Source: JAKQDH01 sp029558835
Lineage (GTDB): Bacteria > Planctomycetota > Phycisphaerae > UBA1845
DNA: 45,909 nt
Direction: 5' to 3'
NCBI GenBank assembly: GCA_035356615.1
Contig: DAOQSN010000041.1
Coordinates: 1-45,909 of the forward strand
Below are positions 7,910-16,217 of the stretch, one piece after another. Under the pieces are notes generated by a model that was given only the letters and a program-made list of their open reading frames with translations, made no database searches and had not been told where the DNA came from. The first letter of the stretch is position 1, and every line of letters starts with the position of its first letter. Position numbers and translations under genes: made by a program.

Positions 7910-9433
7910 ATGAGTGGAGCTTCCCAAAACGGGGGCGCATATCAACAACTTCTCGCCCGCACGCGCGACATCGGTCGCCTGCGCGGGGCCGAGGAACTCT
8001 TGCAGTGGGACCAGGAAACCTGCATGCCGCCTGGAGGACTGACGCCCCGGGCGGAGCAGCTCGCCCTCATCTCCGGCCTGGCCCATGAGTGGCTGGTCGT
8101 GGACGAATTCGGCAGGCTGCTCGAGGCCGCCCGGCGCGAGGGCTCCACCGACGGTGACCCCGTCCGGACCACCAACCTGCGGGAGATTCAGCGCCTGCAC
8201 GACCGCGAGGTCCGCCTGCCCACGGCCCTCGTCAAGGACATCGCCCACACCAGCGCGCTGGCCCGCCACGCCTGGGTCGAGGCCCGGGCCCACAGCGACT
8301 TTGCGCGGTTCGCGCCGCTGCTGGCCCGGCTGATCGAGTTGCGGCGCGAGGTGGCCGAGCGCGTGGGCTTCACCGGTGAACCGTATGATGCGCTGCTGGA
8401 CGAGTTCGAGCCGGGGGCTACGGTGGCGGTCATCGCCCCGTTGTTCGCCGAGTTGCGGGAGGCCACCATCGCTCTGCTGCGGCGTTTGCAGGCGGCGCCG
8501 GCGAAGCCCGATGCCTCGATCCTGACCCGCGCGTTTCCCGTGCCGGTCCAGCAGACGTTGTCGCGGCAGCTTGCGGAACTCCTCGGCTTTGACTTCGAGC
8601 GCGGACGCATGGACGTCTCCGCGCACCCGTTCACGACGAGCATCGGGGGCGGCCGCGACGTGCGCTTCACGACGCGCTATCTGGAGGATTTCCTGCCGTC
8701 GTCGTTGTTCGGGACGTTGCACGAGGTCGGTCACGCGCTCTATGAGCAGGGCCTGCCGCCCGAGCACATCCATACGCCGATGGGCTGGTCGGTCTCTCTG
8801 GGCATCCATGAATCGCAGTCGCGGACGTGGGAGAACTTCGTCGGGCGCAGCCGGCCGTTCTGGGAGGGCTGCTACCCGCGCTTGCGGGGGCTGTTCCCGT
8901 CGGTACTGCACGACATCAGCGTGGGGAACTTCTACAACGCGATCAACGCCGTCCGGCCGTCGTTCATCCGCGTGGAGGCGGATGAGCTCACCTACAATCT
9001 GCACATTGTACTGCGCTTCGAGCTGGAGCGGGCGCTCATCCTGGGCAAACTGAACGTGCAGGACGTACCGGAGGCGTGGAACGAGAAGATGCGCGACCTG
9101 CTCGGCGTGACGCCGCCGAACGACGCCCAGGGCTGTTTGCAGGACGTCCACTGGTCCATGGGCGGCTTCGGTTACTTCCCCACGTACACGCTGGGCAACC
9201 TGTATGGCGCGCAGTTCTTCGCCCAGGCGCAGCGCGACATCCCCGACCTGGACGGGCGCATCCGCGCCGGCAACTGCCGGCCGCTGCTCGACTGGCTGCG
9301 GACCAACATCCATCAGCACGGGCAGCGCTACCGCGCCCACGAAATTGTGCAGCGCGTCACCGGCAAGCCGCTGTCGCTGGAGCCGTTTCTTGAGTATGTG
9401 ACGGAGAAGTTCGCGGCGGTGTATGGGCTGTAG
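7910..9433 (+). CDS. M32-family metallocarboxypeptidase (Taq carboxypeptidase type)
   Basis: M32 enzymes release C-terminal residues from peptides in the cytoplasm using one metal ion. The 507-residue product carries the zinc motif HEVGH at 271-275 and the third ligand in HESQSR at E301. Family blocks include LQWDQETCMPPGG near the N-terminus, FTTSIGGGRDVRFTTRY and NLYGAQFF. The length fits the family (about 500 residues). It starts 11 bases after the oxidoreductase stop, so it may be read with the lpx operon, although no functional link to lipid A is apparent. Confidence 0.93.
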   Translation: MSGASQNGGAYQQLLARTRDIGRLRGAEELLQWDQETCMPPGGLTPRAEQLALISGLAHEWLVVDEFGRLLEAARREGSTDGDPVRTTNLREIQRLHDREVRLPTALVKDIAHTSALARHAWVEARAHSDFARFAPLLARLIELRREVAERVGFTGEPYDALLDEFEPGATVAVIAPLFAELREATIALLRRLQAAPAKPDASILTRAFPVPVQQTLSRQLAELLGFDFERGRMDVSAHPFTTSIGGGRDVRFTTRYLEDFLPSSLFGTLHEVGHALYEQGLPPEHIHTPMGWSVSLGIHESQSRTWENFVGRSRPFWEGCYPRLRGLFPSVLHDISVGNFYNAINAVRPSFIRVEADELTYNLHIVLRFELERALILGKLNVQDVPEAWNEKMRDLLGVTPPNDAQGCLQDVHWSMGGFGYFPTYTLGNLYGAQFFAQAQRDIPDLDGRIRAGNCRPLLDWLRTNIHQHGQRYRAHEIVQRVTGKPLSLEPFLEYVTEKFAAVYGL

Positions 9434-9439
9434 GGAAGC

Positions 9440-9490
9440 AATCAGCTATCAGCTCTAAGCTATCAGTAGTCAGTTCTCAGTTATCAGTAG
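9440..9490. repeat. Degenerate 7-bp tandem repeat (TATCAGC/TATCAGT)
   Basis: About seven units of seven bases occur in a row: AATCAGC, TATCAGC, TCTAAGC, TATCAGT, AGTCAGT, TCTCAGT, TATCAGT. They fill the start of the gap between two convergent genes (carboxypeptidase and rtcB). This AT-rich stretch contrasts with its surroundings. It resembles the short tandemly repeated repetitive heptamers known from cyanobacteria. No CRISPR-like spacers are present. Confidence 0.8.
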
Positions 9491-9604
9491 GAGGAACTGC
9501 CGGGTGCGGGAGAGTCGTGTGGCGACGCGGGCAGGGCGAAGGACGTGGAGGACGCCGCGGGGGTCCTTTTTGCATTCTGACTTCTACCCTTTGCGTTCGT
9601 TCTT

Positions 9605-10999
9605 TCAATCCTCCGGCTTCTCTCCTTCGCGTGCCATGCGTACCAGCCGCGGCATGAAACGGGCCAGCGGGCGCACCAGGTTTGACTGGGCAGCCATCAC
9701 GTCGTCGATGTTCTTGTAAGCGTTCGGGGCCTCGTCCCGGCCGGCGGACATAAGTTTCACGCCGCGCTGCTTGAGCAGACTCTGGATATCGCTCCACGTG
9801 AAGCGCTCCTTGGCGGCTTTGCGCGACATGCGCCGGCCCGCGCCGTGCGAGGCGGAGTTCAGCGAGCGCGGGTCGCCCAGCCCTTCCACCAGGTACCCCG
9901 GCGTGGCCATCGAGCCGGGAATGTACCCGATGGCGCCGCGGTCGGCCGGCGTCGCCCCCTTGCGGTGCACGATGACCTTCCTGCCCAAGTGCTCCTCCTG
10001 CCACGCGTAATTGTGGTGATTCTCGACCTGGAGCAGCACGCGTTCGCCAAGCTCGTTGACGATGCCCTCGTGAATCAGATGGTGATTTGCCGACGCGAAC
10101 CGGCCCATCATCTCCATGGCCGCCCAGTACTCGGCTCCGTCGCCGTCGATCGGCAGCCACGCCAGAAACGACAGCTCCTTGGGCAGCTTCGGATGCAGGG
10201 CCCGGGCGACCTTGCTGTAATGCGAGCAGACCTGGGCGCCGGGCCCGCGACTGCCACTGTGTGACACCACGGCAAGATACGTCCCGGCCGGCACGCCAAG
10301 CGCCTCGTGCGTGAACTCGATCTCGCCGAACTCAACGAAGTGATTGCCCGAGCCGCTGGTGCCAAGCTGGTCGGCCGCCAGGTCTTTCAAGCCGGCGGTC
10401 ACCGGCGTGACGTTCCAGTCCAGGTCCATCACCGGATGCTGCTTGCGTGGCCGCCACTTGCCGCCGATGCCGAACACCGTGTTGCGTTCGAGGATCTTCT
10501 CGAACTCATGCTGGCGCTGCTGCAGTCGCTGCGGCGGCACGTCGAAGATCGTGACCATGACGCGGCACGCGATGTCCACGCCGACGGCGTAAGGGATCAC
10601 TGCTCTATCCACGGCCAGCACGCCGCCGATGGGCAGGCCGTAGCCGACGTGGGCGTCGGCCATAAGTGCGCCCGCGACCGACACCGGCAAGCGGCAGGCG
10701 TTGGTCATCTGACGCAGCGCGTCGGGCTCGATGCCGCTGCCCCAGATCGGGTATTGCGGCTCCTCCTTGAACTCGTAGCCGCCGACGGGCTCGGCCGTGG
10801 CGCGGGCGAGGTGGGCCGCGAGCTTGCCGAAGATCGGGTCCTTCAGAAAGTCCGCCGGCTGCTCGACGATGTCCAGCAGCGTGCCGCGGATGGTGGCCTT
10901 GTCCTGCCCGACGGCCGACGCCTCGCGCGCGGCCGCCTGGGCGAGCGTCATGGCGTCGCCGCGCGGGATACCCATGTCTTCGAGGTGCCGACGTTTCAT
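9605..10999 (-). CDS. rtcB: RtcB RNA-splicing ligase
   Basis: RtcB joins RNA 2',3'-cyclic phosphate or 3'-phosphate ends to 5'-OH ends using GTP and manganese, in RNA repair or tRNA ligation. The 464-residue product contains the metal and guanylate motifs: DAHVGYGLPIGG, VGVDIACR (the ligand Cys), GSGNHFVEF, SHSGSRG, HHNYAW and HRKGATPA. The guanylylated His lies in SASHGAGRRMSR (H385). No RtcR regulator, archease or RtcA is adjacent. A -10-like TATGAT at 11009-11014 lies nine bases before the ATG, which would give a nearly leaderless message; no good -35 accompanies it. Confidence 0.95.
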   Translation of the reverse strand: MKRRHLEDMGIPRGDAMTLAQAAAREASAVGQDKATIRGTLLDIVEQPADFLKDPIFGKLAAHLARATAEPVGGYEFKEEPQYPIWGSGIEPDALRQMTNACRLPVSVAGALMADAHVGYGLPIGGVLAVDRAVIPYAVGVDIACRVMVTIFDVPPQRLQQRQHEFEKILERNTVFGIGGKWRPRKQHPVMDLDWNVTPVTAGLKDLAADQLGTSGSGNHFVEFGEIEFTHEALGVPAGTYLAVVSHSGSRGPGAQVCSHYSKVARALHPKLPKELSFLAWLPIDGDGAEYWAAMEMMGRFASANHHLIHEGIVNELGERVLLQVENHHNYAWQEEHLGRKVIVHRKGATPADRGAIGYIPGSMATPGYLVEGLGDPRSLNSASHGAGRRMSRKAAKERFTWSDIQSLLKQRGVKLMSAGRDEAPNAYKNIDDVMAAQSNLVRPLARFMPRLVRMAREGEKPED

Positions 11000-11060
11000 G
11001 GCAAAGGTATCATAGCGCCGCCGGGCCGGGCGTCAAAGGCCGTTTTCCGGATGCCACGTC

Positions 11061-11091
11061 GGGTGCCATGCTCTCGCGCAGCGTGAGCATG
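11061..11091. repeat. Partial copy of GGGTGCCATGC repeat family B
   Basis: GGGTGCCATGCTCTC is followed by a small hairpin, CATGCTC (11068-11074) with GAGCATG (11085-11091). The same GGGTGCCATGCYCTC start opens the longer element at 27191. It lies in the gap between rtcB and the PIN-like gene, both on the minus strand. The remaining bases of this roughly 217-base gap show nothing recognisable. Confidence 0.5.
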
Positions 11092-11216
11092 GGTAGGCAG
11101 CCGTCGCGAGGACCGTGAAACGACTGACTGTCTCTCGACGCCGCGCAACCGAGCGGGGAGCGGCAGCGACCCGGGCACCTCTGCTTCAACCATGACCCCC
11201 CGCACTTCTGTCCACC

Positions 11217-12071
11217 TCAGGTGCCTTGAAGATGCTCTTGGCGCAGGCGCAATCTCAGTTGCTCCATGTCGACGATGTCGACGCTCGTGCATTCAATCAA
11301 CCCGAGAGTAGCGCGGAGGGACTTATCACACGTGACGAATGTGTCTGCAAATGCCGCGTGCACGTAATGTTCCATATCGCAAAGATCGCTCCCCTTGTGC
11401 TTCCTCTTGTCCTGGTGGCCCCGACGCAACATGGCGAGGTGGACGGCGAAGAAGTGACGCGTGCATGGGATCTCCGAAACCTTGGGCCACTGAGCGGGGT
11501 CAGCAGACAAGCCCAAGTCCCTGGCCAGCCACTTCTCCATCGCCCCGCGATACCAATCGTCGACACACGCCTCATCTATCGCCATTTGTGCCATGTTCTC
11601 GCGAACCTGTGCGTTGGACCACTGCCGTTGGGCCTCGCGTTCGAATTCACCCGCCGCAGACGTGAAGTCACGCTCATATTGCTCCTTCTGCTGGCGCAGG
11701 CCTTGCCTGACTTCTGCGTGGGCTTCGGCAGACGCACACACTGCGCGAGCGCTGCGGACGGTCTCTTCGTCGAGGCACGCTTCGAGAAGGGACAGGCGCT
11801 TTCCCTTTCGGATCTCTCTGGGGAGTAACTCCGCCCAAGGGAGAAGGATGTACTTGCCGCACAAGTCCCAAAAAACCTCTAGACCCCGGCGATAGGCGTC
11901 GCCATCTCGAACGCACCAGCCCGCGAACTCCTCAAGGAGGTTCACGGAGCCAAGCACGCGTGCCCGCCCGCGCTTCACGGAAGTGCGAAGAGAGGAGACG
12001 AGGTCGGTCCAACGCTGCGCTGGGTCAACGAAGTAGGTGTAGACGTGCGCATCGAGAAGATATGTGTTCAT
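11217..12071 (-). CDS. PIN-like domain protein, orphan (putative nuclease)
   Basis: The 284-residue product is not a protein I recognise by name, but its ends look like a split PIN domain. The N-terminus MNTYLLDAHVYTYF supplies a first acidic residue (D7). LLEEF near 46-50 gives further acidic positions. Near residues 230-255, DLCDMEHYVHAAFADTFVT followed by CD resembles the PIN pattern of an acidic helix and a V-T-x-D strand. PIN proteins are metal-dependent RNases or DNases, often toxins. The middle (about 85-205) is a charged, probably helical insertion. Codon choice is less GC-biased than in its neighbours (ATA, CTT, CTA and CGA occur), consistent with transfer. No antitoxin-like gene is adjacent. 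Confidence 0.6.
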   Translation of the reverse strand: MNTYLLDAHVYTYFVDPAQRWTDLVSSLRTSVKRGRARVLGSVNLLEEFAGWCVRDGDAYRRGLEVFWDLCGKYILLPWAELLPREIRKGKRLSLLEACLDEETVRSARAVCASAEAHAEVRQGLRQQKEQYERDFTSAAGEFEREAQRQWSNAQVRENMAQMAIDEACVDDWYRGAMEKWLARDLGLSADPAQWPKVSEIPCTRHFFAVHLAMLRRGHQDKRKHKGSDLCDMEHYVHAAFADTFVTCDKSLRATLGLIECTSVDIVDMEQLRLRLRQEHLQGT

Positions 12072-12130
12072 GCGCGGGGTCCGTTGTCGTGTTGGCCCAC
12101 GGCGCCCACCCTAGAAGCTCCAGCCTTCTG

Positions 12131-12165
12131 CATTCGCTATTCGCTATTCGCACTTCGCTATTCCG
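12131..12165. repeat. 7-bp tandem repeat (ATTCGCT) abutting the alaS stop
   Basis: The plus strand reads ATTCGCT, ATTCGCT, ATTCGCA, CTTCGCT, ATTCCGC. The array ends directly at the alaS stop codon (12166-12168, minus strand), so on that strand it is the start of the 3' untranslated region. The related ATTCGCT array at 17151-17183 is about 5 kb away. Confidence 0.75.
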
Positions 12166-15069
12166 CTACGCGAGCTTCGCTGCAATCCACGCCTTCGCGC
12201 GGTCGAGGGCCGTGGGCACGCCGGCGGGGTCGGTGCCGCCGCCCTGGGCCATGTCGGGGCGACCGCCGCCGCGGCCGCCGACCAGCGGCGCGATTTCCTT
12301 GATGAGGTCGCCGGCCTTGAGGCCGCGTTTGACCGCATCGTGACTCATACCGGCAATCAACGTGACTTTGTCGTTCTCGGCGCAGGCGAAGAGCACGGCC
12401 GAGGCGGGTGTCTTCTGCCGAATCCAGTCGATCGCGCCGCGCAGAGCGTCCGGGGCCGCGGGCGGCACCTCGCCGACAACGACCGTCAGGCCGGCGACCG
12501 TCTCGGCGGCCGCCAGCAATTCCGCGACCCGCTGCATGATGGCCTCACCGGTTGCGGAGGCGGCCTGTTTCTCCTGTTTCTTCGCGGTTTTCTGCAACTC
12601 GGCCAGCTTCTCGCGCAGCTCGTGCCGGACGCGCAGCGGGATGACCGCGTCCTGAATCTCTCTCTGCAGAGCGCCGACGGCGTCCGCGAAAGCATCGGCG
12701 GGCGGCGCATCCGCGCGGGCTCCCGATCGAGTCGGGACGCGTTCCGCCTGCGACTCCAGCGTATGCAGCCTCGTCAGCAGTTCGGCGCCTTTCGCCGCGG
12801 CGTCACGGGCGGCCTGGGCGGTGATGGCTACCAGCCGGCGAATGCCCTTGGCGACGGCCTCTTCGCTGACCAGCACGAAGCACTGGGCCTCGCTGCTGCG
12901 TTTCAGGTGCGTTCCGCCGCAGAACTCGACGGGGTACTTCATCCACTCGGGGCTCGTCGGATTGGCCAGCATCGCGTCGATGTCGCCGCCGACCGACACG
13001 ACGCGCACTTGGTCAGGATAGGTCTCCCCGAACACGGCCCGCAACGTGTTGATCTTGAGGGCCTTGTCCTTCTCCACCACTCTAATGTTGACGGGCTGAT
13101 CGGCTGCGATACGCTCGTTGACGAGCCGCTCGACGCGGATGATCTCGTCGATGGTCAGCGCCTTGGGATGCGAGAAGTCGAACCGGGTCTTCTCCGGATC
13201 GACGAGTGAACCCTTCTGCTGAATGTGACTACCCAACACTTCCCGCAATGCCCAGTTGAGCATGTGCGTGGAGGTGTGGTTCTTCATCGTCCTCGCACGC
13301 TCCGCAGATACTTCGATTCGGCACTTGCTTCCCGCTCGGATGTCTCCTCTAGTCATGCTACCGAAGTGGACAACGAAGTCCCTCCGCTTTTCCGCTCTCG
13401 TGACGCGCATCTCTCCCGCGTCGGTCGTCACTGTTCCCGTGTCTGAGACCTGACCACCGGACTCCGAGTAGAAGCACGTGCAGGTCGTATTCATGACCAC
13501 GTTGCCACCGACTTGCACTACGGAGACCACTTCGGCCGTGCACACCGGCGGATCGTTGTACTTGAAACTGTCATCGGTGGTTTTCAGCCCCCGTTTCCTT
13601 GCCTCTCCCAGGGCCTTCTCGACGGCTTTCTCTTCCTGCTCGCGGAGCCTGGGATCCAGCGCGTCGCCGCCCACGCGGGCCCGCTCGCGGGCCTCGTCCA
13701 TCAGGCGCTCGTACTCACCAATGTCTACCGTCAGGCCGCGCTCCTCCGCCATCAACTCGGTGAGGTCGATGGGAAAACCATACGTGTCGTGCAGTCTGAA
13801 CGCGTCGTCGCCGCTGATCTTGCCGTGATGATGCTTGACGGCGTAGTCGGCGGCGTCGTTGAACAGCTTGATGCCGCGGTCGAGTGTCTTGCCGAAGGAC
13901 TCTTCTTCGTCGCGGACCACGTCGATGACCTGCTGGACGTTGTGCCCGCCGTGCGCGGTGCGCAGCTCGGGGAAGACGTCGGCCATCTGCTCGACGAGCG
14001 GCTCGATGAGGTCGCAGAGGAACGGCTCATGCACGTTGAAGTACTGCCGGCCATAGCGGACCGCGCGGCGCAGGATGCGGCGCAAGACGTAGCCGCGACC
14101 TTCGTTGCTCGGGTATGCCCCGTCGGTCAGCGCGAACGTCAGGCAGCGCACGTGGTCGGCGATGACGCGGTAGGAGACGTCGAGCAGGACCTGGGCGTCG
14201 GCCGCTTCCTGATCTCGACCTGCGTCGGGACGGTTCGGAGCCGGGAGCGTCCCGCCGTAAGACGCAGCGCTGGTGCGGCGCTGGATGGCCGCGAAGAGCG
14301 GCGTGAACACGTCGGTGTCGTAGTTGCTCTGCTTGCCCAGCAGCACGGCACAGACGCGCTCGAAGCCCATGCCGGTGTCGACATGCTTGGCCGGCAGCGG
14401 GGTCAGCTTGCCGTCGCTGCCGCGGTTGTACTGGATGAACACGAGGTTCCACACCTCAATGACGCGGGCATCGCCGGCGTTCACCAGGTTGGCCCCGGAC
14501 TTATCCGGCGTCATGTCGTAGTGAATCTCGCTGCACGGCCCGCAGGGGCCCGTCTCGCCCATTTCCCAAAAGTTGTCTTTCTTGCGGCCGGGGTGGATGT
14601 GCGTTGGGTCAATGTCGGTGACGCTGCGCCACAGCTCGGCCGCCTCGCTGTCCGGTTCGAGCCCCTCGGCCGGGTCGCCCTGGAAGTACGTCGCGTGCAG
14701 GCGCGTCTTGTCGATGCCCCAGACCTTGGTGAGCAGCTCCCACGCCCACGCAATGGCCTCCTTCTTGAAGTAGTCGCCGAACGACCAGTTCCCCAGCATC
14801 TCGAAGAACGTGTGGTGATACGTGTCCTGCCCGACGTCATCGAGATCGTTGTGCTTGCCGCCGGCCCGGATGCACTTCTGGGTGTCGGCCGCCCGGCGGT
14901 AGGGCCGCGAGCCTAAGCCCAGGAACACGTCCTTGAACTGGTTCATGCCCGCGTTGGTGAACATGAGCGTCGGGTCATCAAGCGGGACCACCGGCGACGA
15001 CGGCACGATGGCGTGCTGCTTTGAGGCGAAGAACTCCAGAAACTGCCGGCGAATCTCTCTTGATGTCAT
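12166..15069 (-). CDS. alaS: Alanyl-tRNA synthetase
   Basis: AlaRS charges tRNA-Ala and clears Ser-tRNA-Ala through its editing domain. The 967-residue product has the class II catalytic core at the N-terminus (PSSPVVPLDDPTLMFTNAG) and the tRNA-recognition region. The editing-domain zinc site is HTSTH (H598, H602) plus CGGTH (C717, H721). The C-Ala domain ends IAAKLA. ATG 15069 was chosen; TTG 15075 is in frame. It is about 90 residues longer than the E. coli enzyme. Part of this comes from insertions near residues 265-290 and 772-790 that coincide with inverted repeats in the DNA. Codons for residues about 534-594 are unlike the rest (several AGA, AGG and CGA). Confidence 0.97.
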   Translation of the reverse strand: MTSREIRRQFLEFFASKQHAIVPSSPVVPLDDPTLMFTNAGMNQFKDVFLGLGSRPYRRAADTQKCIRAGGKHNDLDDVGQDTYHHTFFEMLGNWSFGDYFKKEAIAWAWELLTKVWGIDKTRLHATYFQGDPAEGLEPDSEAAELWRSVTDIDPTHIHPGRKKDNFWEMGETGPCGPCSEIHYDMTPDKSGANLVNAGDARVIEVWNLVFIQYNRGSDGKLTPLPAKHVDTGMGFERVCAVLLGKQSNYDTDVFTPLFAAIQRRTSAASYGGTLPAPNRPDAGRDQEAADAQVLLDVSYRVIADHVRCLTFALTDGAYPSNEGRGYVLRRILRRAVRYGRQYFNVHEPFLCDLIEPLVEQMADVFPELRTAHGGHNVQQVIDVVRDEEESFGKTLDRGIKLFNDAADYAVKHHHGKISGDDAFRLHDTYGFPIDLTELMAEERGLTVDIGEYERLMDEARERARVGGDALDPRLREQEEKAVEKALGEARKRGLKTTDDSFKYNDPPVCTAEVVSVVQVGGNVVMNTTCTCFYSESGGQVSDTGTVTTDAGEMRVTRAEKRRDFVVHFGSMTRGDIRAGSKCRIEVSAERARTMKNHTSTHMLNWALREVLGSHIQQKGSLVDPEKTRFDFSHPKALTIDEIIRVERLVNERIAADQPVNIRVVEKDKALKINTLRAVFGETYPDQVRVVSVGGDIDAMLANPTSPEWMKYPVEFCGGTHLKRSSEAQCFVLVSEEAVAKGIRRLVAITAQAARDAAAKGAELLTRLHTLESQAERVPTRSGARADAPPADAFADAVGALQREIQDAVIPLRVRHELREKLAELQKTAKKQEKQAASATGEAIMQRVAELLAAAETVAGLTVVVGEVPPAAPDALRGAIDWIRQKTPASAVLFACAENDKVTLIAGMSHDAVKRGLKAGDLIKEIAPLVGGRGGGRPDMAQGGGTDPAGVPTALDRAKAWIAAKLA

Positions 15070-15098
15070 GTTCAAAGCCCATCAACGTCGCGCACTAA

Positions 15099-15108
15099 CC
15101 GTTAACGG
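15099..15108. promoter_or_regulatory. Palindrome CCGTTAACGG in the alaS leader
   Basis: This perfect 10-bp palindrome lies 30 bases upstream of the alaS ATG, between the rplT terminator and the gene. E. coli AlaRS represses its own promoter by binding a palindrome, so an operator is conceivable. No promoter elements around it are strong enough to support that. Confidence 0.3.
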
Positions 15109-15128
15109 CCAACTGCGTCGTCCGTAGT

Positions 15129-15165
15129 AAAAAACGCACCGTCCGACTCTTCGCCGGGCAGTGCG
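15129..15165 (-). terminator. Intrinsic terminator after rpmI-rplT
   Basis: Read on the minus strand, CGCACTGCCCG (15165-15155) pairs with CGGACGGTGCG (15145-15135), with one G-U pair and one mismatch across 11 positions. TTTTTT follows at 15134-15129. It lies 27 bases after the rplT stop and separates the ribosomal-protein unit from alaS. Confidence 0.85.
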
Positions 15166-15191
15166 TAATGGTCGCTTTAGCGGCACTTTCC

Positions 15192-15563
15192 TCAGGCGGC
15201 CGCCTGCTCCGGCTGGTGCTTGCGGGCCAGTTCCACCAGGGCGTCGAAGCCCGGTGCATCGGCGATGGCGATCTCGCTCAGCATCTTGCGGTTCACCTCG
15301 ACGCGCGCCGCGATCAAACCGCAGATGAAACGGCTGTACGTGATGCCCCGCGCGCGGCAGGCAGCCGTCAGACGCGTGATCCACAACGCCCGGAAGTCGC
15401 GTTTGCGACGCCGGCGGTCCCGGTACGCGTCCCTGCCCGCGTGCCGCACCGCCTCGATGGCCGTCCGCCACAGCTTGCTCCGCCCGCCGCGGTATCCCTT
15501 GGCTGTCTTCAGCACGCGGCGCTTCTTCCGCGCTCGTGCCGCCCCGTATGTCGCTCGTCCCAT
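15192..15563 (-). CDS. rplT: 50S ribosomal protein L20
   Basis: L20 binds 23S rRNA early in large-subunit assembly. The 123-residue product shows the family pattern throughout: a basic N-terminal arm (RKKRRVLKTAKGYRGGRSK), then AVRHAGRDAYRDRRRRKRDFR and LWITRLTAACRARGITYS. It lies 60 bases downstream of rpmI. L20 can repress its own operon in other bacteria; no such leader fold was identified here. Confidence 0.97.
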   Translation of the reverse strand: MGRATYGAARARKKRRVLKTAKGYRGGRSKLWRTAIEAVRHAGRDAYRDRRRRKRDFRALWITRLTAACRARGITYSRFICGLIAARVEVNRKMLSEIAIADAPGFDALVELARKHQPEQAAA

Positions 15564-15623
15564 AGTCCTTCAGCTCCTCAGCGCCGCATGTCCGCCGCTG
15601 GCGCGCGGCCGTCCGCCCTCGTT

Positions 15624-15827
15624 TCAGGCCCCGCCCACGCCCAGGGCGATCTTAATGCGCTTGCAGGTCACCGATCCCAGAATCCGCGGCCGGCGCAGCC
15701 GCCGGCAACGATCCCCGCTCTTGCTGCTCATCAGATGGTTACCGAAGCTGGGCTTGTAGCGAACCTTGCCCTTGGCGGTCACCCGCACGCGCTTCTTCAG
15801 TCCCTTGTGTACCTTCATCTTCGGCAT
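15624..15827 (-). CDS. rpmI: 50S ribosomal protein L35
   Basis: L35 is a small basic large-subunit protein. The 67-residue product begins MPKMKVHKGLKKRV and contains the family core KPSFGNHLMSSKSGDRCRRL. ATG 15827 is set by this start and by AGGAAGG seven bases upstream. A longer in-frame start 15 codons upstream would overlap the promoter. In most bacteria infC precedes rpmI; here the upstream neighbour is the divergent fliA, so infC is absent from the locus. Confidence 0.95.
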   Translation of the reverse strand: MPKMKVHKGLKKRVRVTAKGKVRYKPSFGNHLMSSKSGDRCRRLRRPRILGSVTCKRIKIALGVGGA

Positions 15828-15870
15828 GGCAAACCTTCCTGACCGTAGCCTACGAATGCAAAGATTGGGC

Positions 15871-15898
15871 ATTATACCGGTTGTTCAGGACACGGCAA
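15871..15898 (-). promoter_or_regulatory. Sigma-70-type promoter for rpmI-rplT
   Basis: On the minus strand, TTGCCG (15898-15893), a 16-base spacer and a perfect TATAAT (15876-15871) precede rpmI. Transcription would start near 15864, giving a leader of under 40 bases. That leaves no room for a long L20-responsive leader. Confidence 0.7.
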
Positions 15899-16217
15899 TC
15901 CCCTTCCCGCGCCCACCCGACGGCAAGAGGCCGCGGGCAGCGCCCCCCCCGAGAACCCTGCCGCGTGCACCCGCGGCGGTCACCGGCGGTGCCTACACCG
16001 TGCCGCAGCAGAGTCTCGCCCGGCCACCCAATCCCCTTGAGGCGGGCTCGGGGAGTCCCGACGTAGGTTCAGACCGGCAATTTTTGCTATGTTCTCTATT
16101 TTGCCTTGTTTACCATAAGAACGTGTGGTAAGTAGGTTCTGTGGCGCGGTAATCCGGAGAGACATTCGACGCGTCGGGACGGCGAATCGGACCCTCATCG
16201 ACGAAAGGAGTCACGGG
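15899..16217. other. Divergent intergenic region between rpmI and fliA
   Basis: The half near fliA (about 16075-16135) is unusually AT-rich for this genome, with GGCAATTTTTGCTATG and nearby runs, and probably carries the fliA promoter. No -35/-10 pair was clear enough to place. A small hairpin, TCGGG-GAGT-CCCGA, lies at 16048-16061. No gene was seen. Confidence 0.5.

Noticed and set aside
9440..9490. CRISPR-like periodic repeats
   Set aside because: The units are 7 bp without spacers, so they are simple tandem repeats, not an array.
10307..11086. Plus-strand frame opposite rtcB
   Set aside because: It is the shadow of a well-supported RtcB gene with all active-site motifs.
11217..12071. Toxin-antitoxin module around the PIN-like gene
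   Set aside because: No small antitoxin gene lies on either side; the neighbours are rtcB and alaS.
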